A stretch of 64,000 bases of DNA from Lachnoclostridium sp. An131 (GCF_002160825.1 NZ_NFLI01000015.1:1-64000), one strand, 5' to 3'; numbered from the stretch's first letter, positions 26,455 through 36,319 are shown. Notes: a model not told the origin generated them from the sequence alone. Numbers and translations: made by a program.

Positions 26455-27546
26455 ATGAGTGAACGAAACACAGCTGTCATCCGGCTGATGGCCGGAAAGG
26501 TAAAGGGAGAAGAGCGGGAACCGTCCGTCCTTGCCAGATATTACAGCGACAATGGCGCTGATGAGATTCTGGTCTTTGATCTGTCTGACATGGATGGGGA
26601 TCACGAGCTTTCCATCGGAGCGTTAAAGGAGATCTGCCGTGCGGCAGAGGTTCCCGTGAAGGCCGGCGGCCGCATCCGCAGGCTGGAGGATGTGAAGAAA
26701 TATCTTTATGCCGGCTGTGAGAAGGTGATTCTGAATTATGCGCGGCAGGATAACATTGACCTGACGGAGGAAGCCTCCAAACGGTTCGGAAAAGAGAAGA
26801 TCGCAGCCTCCGTGGACAGCTCTGATGTAGTCAGCGCTCCTGCTGCCCTTGTGGAGGAGTATGTCAGCGAGCTGATCTATATCAATGAGCTGAAGCCCTT
26901 TGAGGAGCGTTTAAATCCGCTGAACTGCAATATGGAATGGTCTGAGTTCAAGCTGGGCCCGGATGGCCTGGTTCCTGTGGTGGTTCAGGACTACCGGACG
27001 GACGAGGTTCTGATGGTAGCCTACATGAATGAGGAAGCCTTCAACAGGACCATTGAGACAGGAAAGATGACGTATTTCAGCCGGAGCCGTCAGGAGCTCT
27101 GGGTCAAAGGCCTCACCAGCGGCCATTTCCAATATGTGAAGGAGCTGGTTGTGGACTGTGATCTGGACACGATTCTGGCAAAGGTGTCCCAGACTGGCGC
27201 GGCCTGCCACACCGGAAATAAGTCCTGCTTCTTCCATGAGATTGCGAAGACGGAATACAAGGATACGAATCCGCTGAAGGTCTTTGAAAATGTCTATAAG
27301 GTCATTGCGGACCGGAAGGCACATCCGAAGGAAGGGTCCTATACGAATTACCTGTTTGAAAAGGGCATCGACAAAATCCTGAAGAAGGTGGGAGAAGAGG
27401 CTACTGAGCTTGTGATTGCGGCCAAAAATCCTGACCCGGAGGAAATCAAGTATGAAATGTCCGATCTGCTTTACCATGCCATGGTGCTGATGGTGGAGCG
27501 GGGCGTGACCTGGGAGGACATCACGGCGGAGCTTGCCAACCGCTGA
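26455..27546 (+). CDS. hisIE: HisIE with an N-terminal HisF/HisA-like half-barrel
   Basis: 363 aa, versus about 200-230 for ordinary HisIE. Residues 1 to about 150 resemble the first half of the HisF/HisA barrel ([20 protein letters not shown], then [20 protein letters not shown], then IAASVDSSD), but the catalytic Asp of strand 1 (PCLDV in HisF) is replaced in [11 protein letters not shown]. Residues about 160-275 are HisI, phosphoribosyl-AMP cyclohydrolase (zinc ligands in CDLD and [13 protein letters not shown]). Residues about 280-363 are HisE, phosphoribosyl-ATP pyrophosphatase ([29 protein letters not shown]). It does steps 2 and 3 of histidine synthesis. hisA, hisF, hisH and hisC are not in this cluster. 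Confidence 0.9.
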   Translation: MSERNTAVIRLMAGKVKGEEREPSVLARYYSDNGADEILVFDLSDMDGDHELSIGALKEICRAAEVPVKAGGRIRRLEDVKKYLYAGCEKVILNYARQDNIDLTEEASKRFGKEKIAASVDSSDVVSAPAALVEEYVSELIYINELKPFEERLNPLNCNMEWSEFKLGPDGLVPVVVQDYRTDEVLMVAYMNEEAFNRTIETGKMTYFSRSRQELWVKGLTSGHFQYVKELVVDCDLDTILAKVSQTGAACHTGNKSCFFHEIAKTEYKDTNPLKVFENVYKVIADRKAHPKEGSYTNYLFEKGIDKILKKVGEEATELVIAAKNPDPEEIKYEMSDLLYHAMVLMVERGVTWEDITAELANR

Positions 27547-27551
27547 CGCTG

Positions 27552-27581
27552 CACAGGGGCCTTAAAAAGGCCCCTGCTGTG
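27552..27581 (+). terminator. Terminator-like hairpin after the his operon
   Basis: CAGGGGCCTT (27554-27563) pairs with AAGGCCCCTG (27568-27577), 10 bp. There is no clean T-run; AACTTCCTTTT follows. Confidence 0.6.
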
Positions 27582-27657
27582 AAAACTTCCTTTTCATATG
27601 TTTTCCGCCTGTCTCATAGGATAGAGTAAACGAAGACAGGAATAAGGAAGTGCGGCT

Positions 27658-28080
27658 ATGGCAAAAAATGAAAGACGGGGCGGCCAGTACCGGAAGCTGC
27701 TGCTGGAGCAGCGCGGTCAGGCGCCTGAAGCGGAGGAGCCGTCCGGCGGCGCCTTTTTCCGTATCCGCTTTTATGTCAGCCTCTGTCTTTTCGTGGCCTA
27801 TGTGATTCTGGACTACACGAAGGCTTCTGTGGGAACCGTGGACAGCAGCCGGATTTATGCAGAGATAGAGCGCGATATGACAGATGAAGTGGAATTGCAG
27901 GAGGCATGGTCAAATGCCATCAATTCTGTCTGGGTGTCCGGTTCGGAGCAAGACGAAAGCACTCAGACGAAAGAAGACTCCCGGGAGGGAGATGAGGAGA
28001 GCGGGGAATCGATAGGCCCCGCGCAGGAGACGGGCGAAGAGGAGAAAGAGGGTTCCGGAGAGGAGCTTCCCGTCACCTGA
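27658..28080 (+). CDS. Hypothetical single-pass membrane protein
   Basis: 140 aa. Basic N-terminus, one membrane helix (about 35-52, YVSLCLFVAYVILDY), then an outside region of about 85 residues that becomes strongly acidic and low-complexity from about 98 (Glu/Ser/Gly). No family recognised. AAGTGCG is a poor ribosome site, but codon use and position between the his operon and azlC look genuine. Confidence 0.6.
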   Translation: MAKNERRGGQYRKLLLEQRGQAPEAEEPSGGAFFRIRFYVSLCLFVAYVILDYTKASVGTVDSSRIYAEIERDMTDEVELQEAWSNAINSVWVSGSEQDESTQTKEDSREGDEESGESIGPAQETGEEEKEGSGEELPVT

Positions 28081-28121
28081 GCTTATGAAAAAATACAAGG
28101 ATAAAGTGAGAGTTGCCCAAG

Positions 28122-28811
28122 ATGAAAGAGACAGTCAGATTTGCGTTTTTGAAAACCATCCCGGTGATGCTGGGATATCTTTTTCTGGGGCTTGCGTTTG
28201 GACTTTTGCTGCAGGAAGCGGGCTACAGCTTCTGGTGGGCGCTGCTTGCCAGCACAATCGTCTATGCAGGCTCCATTCAGTTTGTTCTGGTCAGCTTCCT
28301 TGGCGGAGGGACAAGCCTTCCGGCCGTGGCGGTGATGACCCTTCTGATCAACAGCCGCCATGCCTTTTACGGCTTGAGCTTTGTGGAAAAATTCCGGAAG
28401 ATGAAGACCTATCCCTACATGGTCTTTTCCCTGACCGACGAGACCTATTCCCTGCTCTGTTCCTTAAAGACGCCTGCGGGGGTGGATGAGAAAAAAGCGA
28501 TGTTTCTGATCTCCCTGTTTGATCAGATGTACTGGATCGCAGGCTCTGTGGCAGGAGCCGCTCTGGGGCAGGTTCTGCCCTTCGACATGACGGGAATCGA
28601 TTTTGCCATGACGGCCCTTTTTGTTACCATCTTTGTGGATCAGTGGCGTGAGGCTAAGTCTCATCTGCCTGCCGTCGCCGGCCTTATTTCTGCCATCGTC
28701 TGCCTCCTGATCTTTGGCGGAAACAATTTCATCCTGCCGTCCCTGATTATTACGGTAGGCGTCCTGATGGGGCTGCGGGGAAGACTTGAGCAGGAGGTGA
28801 AGGAAGCATGA
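28122..28811 (+). CDS. azlC: AzlC family branched-chain amino acid exporter subunit
   Basis: 229 aa with about 7-8 membrane helices. The stretch IPVMLGYLFLGLAFGLLLQEAG and STIVYAGSIQFVLVSFL (about residues 12-65) are the AzlC signatures. With AzlD it forms an exporter of branched-chain amino acids (LIV-E family); in Bacillus it confers azaleucine resistance. azlD overlaps its stop by ATGA. Confidence 0.9.
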   Translation: MKETVRFAFLKTIPVMLGYLFLGLAFGLLLQEAGYSFWWALLASTIVYAGSIQFVLVSFLGGGTSLPAVAVMTLLINSRHAFYGLSFVEKFRKMKTYPYMVFSLTDETYSLLCSLKTPAGVDEKKAMFLISLFDQMYWIAGSVAGAALGQVLPFDMTGIDFAMTALFVTIFVDQWREAKSHLPAVAGLISAIVCLLIFGGNNFILPSLIITVGVLMGLRGRLEQEVKEA

Positions 28812-29134
28812 TAAAGGAACGGGCGCTGCTCATCATTCTGCTTGTGGCAGTCTGCACCCTGATTACCAGACTGATTCCCTTTGTGCTGTTTGGCGGAAAG
28901 CGCCAGGTGCCCAAAGCAGTGGAGTATCTGGGGCAGATTCTTCCGCCTGCGATTATGGCTACTCTGGTGGTCTACTGTCTGAAGGGAGCAGATCTTTTTT
29001 CTGCTTCCCACGGAATTCCGGAATTCGTGTCTGTGGCAGTCACAGCCCTGCTGCATGTCTGGAAGCGGAATGTGCTCTTAAGCATTGCGGCGGGAACCGC
29101 CTGCTATATGTCCCTGGTGCAGGTGGTATTTTAA
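28808..29134 (+). CDS. azlD: AzlD family branched-chain amino acid transport protein
   Basis: 108 aa, four membrane helices, the standard size of AzlD, the small partner of AzlC. Motif LITRLIPFVLFGGKR near residues 17-33. Translationally coupled to azlC through ATGA. Confidence 0.9.
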   Translation: MIKERALLIILLVAVCTLITRLIPFVLFGGKRQVPKAVEYLGQILPPAIMATLVVYCLKGADLFSASHGIPEFVSVAVTALLHVWKRNVLLSIAAGTACYMSLVQVVF

Positions 29135-29162
29135 ACGGTAAAAACAGATTTGGAGAAATGAA

Positions 29163-31082
29163 ATGATGCTGAAATCGATAAGAAACCGAAAATGGGTGCT
29201 GGCGGGAGCCGCTGCTTTGCTCTGGCTTCTCATCTGCCTTGTGGTAACTCCTGTATATACGACGGTTACGCTGACTTACGCGGAGGATCCGTCCGGAGAG
29301 GTGATCACGACCGTTTTTGCCGGTCCCGGAGAAAATGTGTCCGCTTCCGACGCCAAAAGCCGCGTGGTCAACAGCGGCGTAGCCCGGATTTCCTGGCTGG
29401 ACTTAAAGTATGGAAACCACTGTTCCTTAAAGCGGATCGATCCGGTGGATCAGGCTTACAGTGAAGGGGAACTGACAGTAGACAGCCTGACTGTGCGGAA
29501 AAACGGAATCGTGGTAATTTCTCTGGAAGGAGAAGAACTGAAGGAATATTTCTCCGGAAATGAGCAGGTTTCCTTCTCTGACACGGATACCTTTACCTTT
29601 TCTGTCACAGGAGAAGATCCGCAGCTTCTTCCCACGGCAGAATTCCAGAAGCTTTATACACAGGGAAGCCTCCCGGTATTCCTTCTGGGCTGGCTTGTGT
29701 CCGGCCTTTTGATTCTGCTTCTGGCGCTTCTGGTACGCTGGGTGCTGATTCAGGTGCGGGACAGCTCCCGGCTTGTGAAAATTAGCTGTCTTCTGTTTCT
29801 AGCCGGCGTGCTGGGCGCTGTGCTGATGGTCGTTTACACGGCTCTTCGCAGTCCCTTCTGGCTGAATCCGGACGAGTATGACGTAAAAGCGGCGGTCCTT
29901 TATTACTTTACGCATTTTATGCCGCCGGATATCCGCAGCGATATCATCAACGACAGCTATCCGGTGTACGGCACATCCCGTCATTTCGAATTCAATATGT
30001 TTTATTTTTACGCAGGGAAGATCGGACAGTTCTTTTCAGACGCGGCAGTGCAGATCCGTCTGTTCAGCCTGATTATTTTCGGCATGATGGCAGGGCTCGT
30101 CATAAAAAACATACGGAAAAATTACGCGCTTCTGTTCGTATTTCTGCTGACGCCCCAGGTGTGGTACATCTTCAGTTATTCGACCTCAGACGCCCTGGAC
30201 TTTTTCATGGGTTTCCTGTGCCTCTATGAGCTGATTGAGAAGGACAGTATGCTGAACCGGGTCTTAAGAGAAAGCTTCCGGAGGCGGCACATCCTGTATT
30301 ATGCCCTGCTTTCGATTTTATTCCTGCACATATTCTGGGCCAAGGCTACCTTCTATACGGTGCTGATGTTCTTGTTCTTTATTCTGCTGATCCGGATGCT
30401 GTTTCAGGAGAAGAAGGAAAGAGGACCTCTGTTCCGCAAATATCTGATTCTGGCAGGCATTACCCTGGGACTGTTTGCCATCCGCTATATGATTACAGAC
30501 TTTCCGTATTATGGCTTCGATAAGCTTGGCGTAATTCTGGATGTGACGGAGCAGAAGGCCGAGTATGGCTATAAACCATCCACACCGGCCATGGAAGCCG
30601 CCTATTCCATGCGGTTCTTTGAGAAGGGTATTTCTCTTGGAGAGCTGCTGACCCAGTACGATTTCCATACGAACCTGTTCCGCACCTTCGCAGGCTTCTT
30701 CGGAAGCTATGCCTTTGGGGAAGCAGACTGGTATTATCTGGTTATGGGTATTCTTTACCTTGTGCTGCTGGGACGCACGATTCAGCGCCTCTGGAAGCAG
30801 AAAAAAGCCATTTACCGCTGGGAAATTGCGGCTGTGGCTTTCACCTGCTTTATCCAGTACGTGCTGATCGTGGGCAACTCCTGGTTCGTGGACTTCCAGC
30901 CTCAGGGGCGGTACCTGCTGCCGATCCTGTTCTTTATCGCCTACCTGATATCCCGGGTTGAGCGGGTATGGGAGGATAAGGTATTGCGGACAGTGCTTGT
31001 ATGTACCTGCGTCCTTTCCCTGTACTGCTTCTGGCATGTGGGAATTCCGAACCTGGTGCCGGATACGGTGGTGCTGCCATAG
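29163..31082 (+). CDS. Polytopic membrane protein, GT-C glycosyltransferase-like
   Basis: 639 aa. One N-terminal helix (about 10-30), an extracytoplasmic beta-rich domain (about 35-160), then about 10-11 membrane helices. The loop after the third helix has LNPDEYDVKA (about 237-246), an acidic pair in the position where GT-C glycosyltransferases carry their catalytic or metal-binding Asp/Glu. The overall shape resembles DUF2142 proteins, which are linked to cell-wall polysaccharide synthesis. No sugar transferase partner is nearby, so the function is inferred only from fold-like features. Confidence 0.65.
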   Translation: MMLKSIRNRKWVLAGAAALLWLLICLVVTPVYTTVTLTYAEDPSGEVITTVFAGPGENVSASDAKSRVVNSGVARISWLDLKYGNHCSLKRIDPVDQAYSEGELTVDSLTVRKNGIVVISLEGEELKEYFSGNEQVSFSDTDTFTFSVTGEDPQLLPTAEFQKLYTQGSLPVFLLGWLVSGLLILLLALLVRWVLIQVRDSSRLVKISCLLFLAGVLGAVLMVVYTALRSPFWLNPDEYDVKAAVLYYFTHFMPPDIRSDIINDSYPVYGTSRHFEFNMFYFYAGKIGQFFSDAAVQIRLFSLIIFGMMAGLVIKNIRKNYALLFVFLLTPQVWYIFSYSTSDALDFFMGFLCLYELIEKDSMLNRVLRESFRRRHILYYALLSILFLHIFWAKATFYTVLMFLFFILLIRMLFQEKKERGPLFRKYLILAGITLGLFAIRYMITDFPYYGFDKLGVILDVTEQKAEYGYKPSTPAMEAAYSMRFFEKGISLGELLTQYDFHTNLFRTFAGFFGSYAFGEADWYYLVMGILYLVLLGRTIQRLWKQKKAIYRWEIAAVAFTCFIQYVLIVGNSWFVDFQPQGRYLLPILFFIAYLISRVERVWEDKVLRTVLVCTCVLSLYCFWHVGIPNLVPDTVVLP

Positions 31083-31157
31083 GAGGCTGCCGTAAGCCGC
31101 CTGCTGCGCTACAGGGACTGTAAGTGGCAGTTGATGCCGGAAAGGAAGGACAGACAT

Positions 31158-31802
31158 ATGAATGCTCAGAATCAAAGCAGCGGTCGTACATCCAATTATG
31201 AAATCATGAAGCGGCAGATGCAGAAGGAGTTTCTGAAATATAATCAGGAGAAGATGATACAGAAATTTCATCTGGGGAGTGATACAGATTCGATATTTAT
31301 CCGTTTTGTCAGCAAAGATTACCGGATAGACCGGAAAGATGGCACTGTCAGCGGTTCCGGCGATCATTTGAGGACATTTCAGGAAGCAGGCTATAATGAA
31401 GCCATGACGATCTATGATGTGCTTTGCTATTCCAGGGATGACTGCTGCCTGTCCGGGGAATTTGTGAACATGCAGAGTCTTTCTTCTGTCATGGCAGGAA
31501 GCGCCAGTTCCGTGGGAGACGGCCTGTTTTCCGGGAAGGTTTTCCAGTTTGACCACAGAGAACGTGCGCTTTCTGCCGCCTGCGAGAGCCTGGGCGGCGT
31601 GAAGGCCGGACGGGGCGATGTGGCTTATCAGATCCCGCTTTTTGACTTCCTTCCGGTAATATTCCAGTTCTGGAACTCGGACGAAGAATTTCCGCCGAGC
31701 CTGCAGTTCTTCACCGATAAAAATATGCTGGAATATATGCATTATGAGACTGTGTGGTTTGCCATGTCGCATCTTCTGGAAAGAATAGAGGAAAACATGT
31801 GA
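31158..31802 (+). CDS. DUF3786 family protein
   Basis: 214 aa, soluble. The segment FIRFVSKDYRIDRKDGTV followed by MTIYDVLCYSRDDCCLSGEFVN and the C-terminal PLFDFLPVIFQFWNSDEEFP with MLEYMHYETVWFAMSHLLERI matches the DUF3786 family of Clostridia and archaea, whose role is unknown. Start 31158 has GGAAGGA upstream. Confidence 0.8.
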   Translation: MNAQNQSSGRTSNYEIMKRQMQKEFLKYNQEKMIQKFHLGSDTDSIFIRFVSKDYRIDRKDGTVSGSGDHLRTFQEAGYNEAMTIYDVLCYSRDDCCLSGEFVNMQSLSSVMAGSASSVGDGLFSGKVFQFDHRERALSAACESLGGVKAGRGDVAYQIPLFDFLPVIFQFWNSDEEFPPSLQFFTDKNMLEYMHYETVWFAMSHLLERIEENM

Positions 31803-31840
31803 GCGGAAAAGAAAGGAACGGGATTTTTATGCGGAATTCC

Positions 31841-31871
31841 TTGACTGTAAACCGGGTTTATACCCTATAAT
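31841..31871 (+). promoter_or_regulatory. MerR-type promoter with 19-bp spacer and dyad
   Basis: TTGACT (31841-31846), 19-bp spacer, TATAAT (31866-31871). The spacer contains GTAAACC-G-GGTTTATAC, a dyad as bound by MerR regulators, which untwist over-long spacers. It reads into the MerR gene at 31919, so autoregulation is expected. Confidence 0.7.
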
Positions 31872-31918
31872 GAAGCCAGAAAGAGGGAGAAAACCCGAAA
31901 CGTCAGGAGGCGGCGCAT

Positions 31919-32776
31919 ATGACAATCGCAGAAGTAGAAGAGAGGACAGGGCTGACCCGCTCAAACATCCGGTTTTATGAAAAGGAAGGCCTGCTTAAGC
32001 CTTCCCGGGAGAAAAGCAGCGGATACCGGAATTATTCCGAAGAGGATGTGGACTGCATTCAGAAAATTGCGTTCTTAAGAACGCTTGGAATCTCTGTGGA
32101 GGATATCGGGAAAATCATATCCGGGAAGCTGCCCCTGTATCAGACAGTGGAGCGGCAGAGCAAAAAACTGAAGGAAAATCTGAAGGCGGCGGAAGCGTCC
32201 GCGCTTGCCTGTGAGAAGCTGCTGAAATCCGGTCCGGTCAGCTTCGAGGAGCTGGATGTGGAGCAGTATACCACAGAGACGGAGGATTACTGGGAGCGCG
32301 GCAGAGAGCTTCTTCGTTATGATTTTGCGGGTCTTCTGCACCGTCTGGGAAGCTTTAAGACATGGCGCATCCTGTTTTTCTTAAGTCTTTTGGTCAGTAT
32401 TCTTGTTTATCCAGGTCTTCCTGCAGAGATTCCAATTCAGTGGAATCAGGGCGCTGCCGTTACCATGGGAATCAGAGAAAGTATTTTTGTGTACCCGGCC
32501 GTTACAATCGTATGGCGCATGATTTTGATTCCCTATCTCTATGTGACGCTTGGAAACAGTCTCCACGGAGGACTTATCGCGGAATACGCGGTGAACGGGA
32601 TCTGCTTTGCGGGGCTGACTGTGGAAATATTTACTGTCTTTTATTCCCATGGATATATTACAATCGGCGTCTTTCCGATACTTGCGGTGGATGCAGGAGT
32701 TCTCCTGATACTTTTGGCGCTGGGACTTAAAGAGCTGAATCAGAACATCCGTCAGACCAGTGCGTATCGGGAATGA
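31919..32776 (+). CDS. MerR regulator fused to a membrane domain (DUF1648-like)
   Basis: 285 aa. Residues 1-70 are a MerR helix-turn-helix (IAEVEERTGLTRSNIRFYEKEGLLKPSR), followed by a coiled-coil helix (about 75-110). From about 155 the protein has about four membrane helices, with LPAEIPIQWNQG (about 172-183), the signature of DUF1648/SdpI-like domains. So this looks like a one-component membrane-bound sensor regulator. Its own promoter has the MerR 19-bp spacer. Confidence 0.82.
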   Translation: MTIAEVEERTGLTRSNIRFYEKEGLLKPSREKSSGYRNYSEEDVDCIQKIAFLRTLGISVEDIGKIISGKLPLYQTVERQSKKLKENLKAAEASALACEKLLKSGPVSFEELDVEQYTTETEDYWERGRELLRYDFAGLLHRLGSFKTWRILFFLSLLVSILVYPGLPAEIPIQWNQGAAVTMGIRESIFVYPAVTIVWRMILIPYLYVTLGNSLHGGLIAEYAVNGICFAGLTVEIFTVFYSHGYITIGVFPILAVDAGVLLILLALGLKELNQNIRQTSAYRE

Positions 32777-32824
32777 CGCTCTGGTAAAAAGACCCTAAAA
32801 AGAATTAAGAAAGTATAAAATCTG

Positions 32825-32852
32825 TTGACACTCCATTTCAGACTGCTATGAT
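32825..32852 (+). promoter_or_regulatory. Promoter of the Hsp70-like gene
   Basis: TTGACA (32825-32830), 16-bp spacer, TATGAT (32847-32852); leader about 90 nt. No CIRCE element (TTAGCACTC-N9-GAGTGCTAA) is seen, so HrcA control is unlikely. Confidence 0.6.
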
Positions 32853-32946
32853 AAACTATAATTGCTGAATGCAGGAAGAATGCGGCTGTGGACCATACTG
32901 CCGCCAGCGGAAATAAATTTATCTTAGATACAGGAGTGACAAAAAG

Positions 32947-34704
32947 ATGGGCAAGGTAATTGGTATTGATCTGGGTACGACGAACAGCTGCGTCTCCGTG
33001 GTGGAGAACAATGAGCCGGTGATTATCCCGGCCTCTTCCGGCGGAACGACGACGCCGAGCGTGGTAGCCTTTACCAGGAACGGAGAACGGCTGGTAGGAG
33101 AAGCCGCCCGCCGGCAGGCAGTGACGAATACGGAGCGCACCATCAGTTCGATAAAACGGCATATGGGAACGAAGTGGAGCATCCGCATTGACGGAACGGA
33201 ATACAATCCCCAGACTATCAGCGCCATGATTCTGATGCAGCTTAAGAAAGACGCGGAGGATTTCCTGGGAGAGCCGGTGACAGAAGCGGTGATTACCGTG
33301 CCCGCGTATTTTAATGATATACAGAGGCAGGCCACAAAGGACGCCGGCAGGATCGCAGGTCTGGAAGTAAAACGAATCATCAACGAGCCCACAAGCGCGG
33401 CTCTTTCTTATGGACTCAACCACGGCGAGCCCCAGAAGGTTATGGTATATGATCTGGGCGGCGGCACTTTCGACGTGTCTGTGTTCGAGATTGGAGAGGG
33501 CGTCATCGAAGTGCTGGCTACAGCCGGAAACAATCATCTGGGCGGCGATGATTTTGACCAGAGAATCATCGACTGGATGGTAAAAGAATTCAAGGCACAG
33601 CAGCATGTGGACCTGACCGGAGACTTTGCGGCCATGCAACGCCTCCGGGACGCGGCGGAGCAGGTGAAAAAAGAGCTGTCTTCCACAGAAAGCTCCCAGA
33701 TTCTTCTGCCATATCTGACCCAGTACAAAGGCACGCCTCTTCATCTGGACATGACGCTGACGCGGCCAAAATTTGAAGAACTGATCTGGGATCTGATCGA
33801 GAAAACAGCGGAGCCTGTAAAAAACGCCCTAAACGACGCGGGACTTGCCGCTTCGGAACTGAACCGCGTTCTGCTGGTGGGCGGTTCCACGAGAATCCCG
33901 GCCGTACAGAGAAAGGTGCGGGAGCTGACCGGAAAAGAGCCCTCCAAAAATATCAATCCAGATGAATGTGTAGCCAAAGGCGCCGCGATTCTGGGAAGCA
34001 CCCTGCAGGGAAATGCCCTGACAGCGGCCGGACAGGAGATCCTTCTTCTGGATGTGACACCCATGAGCTTTTCCATCGAGACGGTCGGCGGCGTCGCCAC
34101 CCGCGTCATCGAGCGCAATACCACGCTTCCGATCCGCTATTCCCAGATTTTTTCCACAGCAGCGCCCTACCAACGCAGCGTAGAGATCAACGTTCTGCAG
34201 GGCGAGCGGACCATGGCCCGGGACAATAAGAGCATTGGAAAATTCAAGCTGAAGGGCATCAAGGCCGCGCCGGCCGGCGTGCCGCAGATAGAGGTGACCT
34301 TTGACATCGATACAAACGGCATCCTGAAAGTGTCTGCAAAAGACATGGATACCGGAAAGGAGCAGTCCATTGTCATCACTGCGGACGACCGGATGTCAGA
34401 CGCGGAGATCGAACAGGCCATCCGGGACGCCCAGAGTTATGCCGGCCAGGATCAGATACGCCGGGATGCTATCGAGCTTCTTGATGAATCGAGAAAGCTG
34501 TGCAACGAGACGGAATTAAGCCTGAAAAATGCCGGAAAGACGCTGGACAGGGCTGCGAAAAAGCAGATCAAGGCTGACAGCGCAAGGCTTCAGAAGCTGA
34601 TCGGAAGGTGCCGTCTGGAAAAGGTGACGGAAGCCGAGCTTGCCGAGATCCGGGAGGCAAAGCAGATCCTCCAGAACAGCGTGGACACCTTGATGCGCAG
34701 GTAA
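32947..34704 (+). CDS. Hsp70/DnaK-family chaperone, short HscC-like form
   Basis: 585 aa, about 30-50 shorter than DnaK. Nucleotide-binding domain: [14 protein letters not shown] at 5-18, [20 protein letters not shown] near 115, [16 protein letters not shown] near 168, and [14 protein letters not shown] near 306. Substrate domain with [15 protein letters not shown] and a shortened helical lid (about 500-585). Such second Hsp70s (HscC/YegD-like) exist beside the main DnaK. It stands alone without grpE, dnaJ or hrcA. Confidence 0.88.
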   Translation: MGKVIGIDLGTTNSCVSVVENNEPVIIPASSGGTTTPSVVAFTRNGERLVGEAARRQAVTNTERTISSIKRHMGTKWSIRIDGTEYNPQTISAMILMQLKKDAEDFLGEPVTEAVITVPAYFNDIQRQATKDAGRIAGLEVKRIINEPTSAALSYGLNHGEPQKVMVYDLGGGTFDVSVFEIGEGVIEVLATAGNNHLGGDDFDQRIIDWMVKEFKAQQHVDLTGDFAAMQRLRDAAEQVKKELSSTESSQILLPYLTQYKGTPLHLDMTLTRPKFEELIWDLIEKTAEPVKNALNDAGLAASELNRVLLVGGSTRIPAVQRKVRELTGKEPSKNINPDECVAKGAAILGSTLQGNALTAAGQEILLLDVTPMSFSIETVGGVATRVIERNTTLPIRYSQIFSTAAPYQRSVEINVLQGERTMARDNKSIGKFKLKGIKAAPAGVPQIEVTFDIDTNGILKVSAKDMDTGKEQSIVITADDRMSDAEIEQAIRDAQSYAGQDQIRRDAIELLDESRKLCNETELSLKNAGKTLDRAAKKQIKADSARLQKLIGRCRLEKVTEAELAEIREAKQILQNSVDTLMRR

Positions 34705-34705
34705 G

Positions 34706-34742
34706 CAGACAGGCTGTTATTTCGGAAACTGGTGTCTGTTTT
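34706..34742 (+). terminator. Probable terminator after the Hsp70-like gene
   Basis: CAGACA (34706-34711) pairs with TGTCTG (34733-34738), followed by TTTT. The stem is short with an internal loop, so this is a weak call. Confidence 0.45.
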
Positions 34743-34748
34743 ATAAGA

Positions 34749-35564
34749 TCAAAGGGTTTTGGCGAATTTTTCTATCAACGTATTCACTTCTTCAGGCGCA
34801 TCAGTATTGGAATTATGCCCTGCATTTTTTATCCACGCGATTGGAATTCCGGTATTTTTATGCCATGCTTTATTATAACGGATACAAGAACCCGCATGGT
34901 CCTTTTCTCCGCATATCAGCTGTGCCGGACATTTTATCTTGTATGGGAGGCCGGCTTCCATTGCTTCTGCCAATATTTTAAAACCGTGTCCTGCTATCCG
35001 GGCGTATCTTTTCTGGCTGCCATCGTAGGTCATCATAATTTCATGCATCAGCTTCCTTCCATACGAAGATGTGGCGACGCCCTTTGTTCCGGTTTTCAGC
35101 AAGGACTTCCATGGATAATATCGATATACCGGTTCCATTCTTTTAAGAAGCCATAATTCGATTTTTGTCACATAGTTTCTTTGCAGGGGTGCTGAATCAA
35201 TAGAAACAAATCCCTTCAATTTGTCAGGAAACAGCTCCGAATATGCCTGCCCAACGTAGCCGCCCATGGACTGTCCTATTATAACCGGAGAATGAATATT
35301 TTCCAGACACAAAATGTCATCCAGCCATTTGGCTTTATCCATCAATGAAAAATCAAATTTGAATGGCCACGATTTTGCATGACCAGGCGCATCCCATACA
35401 AGCACATTGCATTTTCCCTCGAAATATTCGATCTGCTTATCAAACAGTCGATGATCTGCGGTTAATCCTGGCAGAAAAATCAAGGTGATATGTTCAAAGC
35501 CCTGTTCCATATTTATCCAATAATGAATATTCCCGCAAGGAGTCTTATATATCCTTTCGTTCAT
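34749..35564 (-). CDS. Alpha/beta hydrolase
   Basis: 271 aa. Nucleophile elbow GQSMGG (about residues 101-106), oxyanion region LIFLPGLTADHRLFDKQ, an acid residue near ICGEKDHAGS, and the catalytic His in AGHNSNTDAP near the end. It belongs to the broad lipase/esterase/C-C hydrolase fold; substrate unknown. It is AT-richer than its left neighbours and abuts the mobile element, so it may itself be acquired. Confidence 0.85.
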   Translation of the reverse strand: MNERIYKTPCGNIHYWINMEQGFEHITLIFLPGLTADHRLFDKQIEYFEGKCNVLVWDAPGHAKSWPFKFDFSLMDKAKWLDDILCLENIHSPVIIGQSMGGYVGQAYSELFPDKLKGFVSIDSAPLQRNYVTKIELWLLKRMEPVYRYYPWKSLLKTGTKGVATSSYGRKLMHEIMMTYDGSQKRYARIAGHGFKILAEAMEAGLPYKIKCPAQLICGEKDHAGSCIRYNKAWHKNTGIPIAWIKNAGHNSNTDAPEEVNTLIEKFAKTL

Positions 35565-35905
35565 TGCAATTACTCCGTTTCGTGAAGTTCCAATTTGCCG
35601 CTGGCACTATTATACTATGGCCGGTCATTTTTAGGAATAGATGCGTTGAAACTTGTGGAAATAAAGCTATTGCCAATGCTTTAACTGTGAAAGATACAAG
35701 TCAAACTGGCGGCGTCTGCCGAGTGGCAAAAAAAGTTTCAGTAAACAGAGAAAATTGCGTCACAGCTACTTGAAAAAACTCAGTTTTTGTGATAAGTCAT
35801 ATATGTGTAACTTGTATATGGAAATGAGGTATTGACAATGACAGAGAGATGTAGGACGGATTTTGCGGACATTCAAAATAAAAAAGAATGTGGAGGTAAC
35901 AGACA
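35565..35905. other. Gap without a convincing gene; probable element junction
   Basis: Only weak open frames are seen. A 69-codon reading (35564-35773) has no ribosome site and no family I recognise, though its Cys-containing end could be a relic. Small hairpin AAAAAC-TCA-GTTTTT at about 35774-35788. The left end of the integrated element should fall in or near this gap, but no repeat matching the sequence right of the recombinase could be found by eye. Confidence 0.5.
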
Positions 35906-36280
35906 ATGGCAAAATCATTATTTGAGGAACTGGGCGGCAAATACGAAAGGCAAGGGGATTATTTGATACCGTGCTTAACTGTACCCGCCGAAGAAGAACA
36001 GGCAATAGGCATCTGGGGGCAACGGCATTTAGATTATCTAAAACAGTACCGTAAAGTTACATACACCAATCTTCTTACAAGCGGCAGGCTAAACGCCTAC
36101 CTTGCCGACATCAACAGACAGGCACAGGAACGCTTTGAAAGGCTCATAGAGGGTATGAAACAGGCACAGGGCATAACGGAACAGCTAAAGGCAGAAAACG
36201 CCTTAGAATGGACAGGATGCCTCAATAACATAAGGGCTTGTGCGAGGGAGATTGTGGAAAAGGAAATTATTTTTGCATAA
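35906..36280 (+). CDS. tnpV: Transposon-encoded protein TnpV
   Basis: 124 aa. The family pattern LFEELGGKYERQGDYLIPCLTVP, then RHLDYLKQYRKVTYTNLLTSGRLNAYLADINRQAQERFE, matches TnpV of the Tn4451/Tn4453 group of mobilizable transposons. Function unknown. AGGAG-like site (GGAGGTAACAGAC) upstream and a terminator 10 nt downstream. Confidence 0.88.
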   Translation: MAKSLFEELGGKYERQGDYLIPCLTVPAEEEQAIGIWGQRHLDYLKQYRKVTYTNLLTSGRLNAYLADINRQAQERFERLIEGMKQAQGITEQLKAENALEWTGCLNNIRACAREIVEKEIIFA

Positions 36281-36290
36281 ACAGATGATT

Positions 36291-36319
36291 AGTGGCAGGG
36301 GGAAATCCTGCCGCTTTTT
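36291..36319 (+). terminator. Terminator after tnpV
   Basis: GTGGCAGG (36292-36299) pairs with CCTGCCGC (36307-36314), followed by TTTTT. Confidence 0.8.

Noticed and set aside
35564-35773. 69-codon gene next to the hydrolase
   Set aside because: Its start overlaps the hydrolase start on the other strand, it has no ribosome site and no known family.
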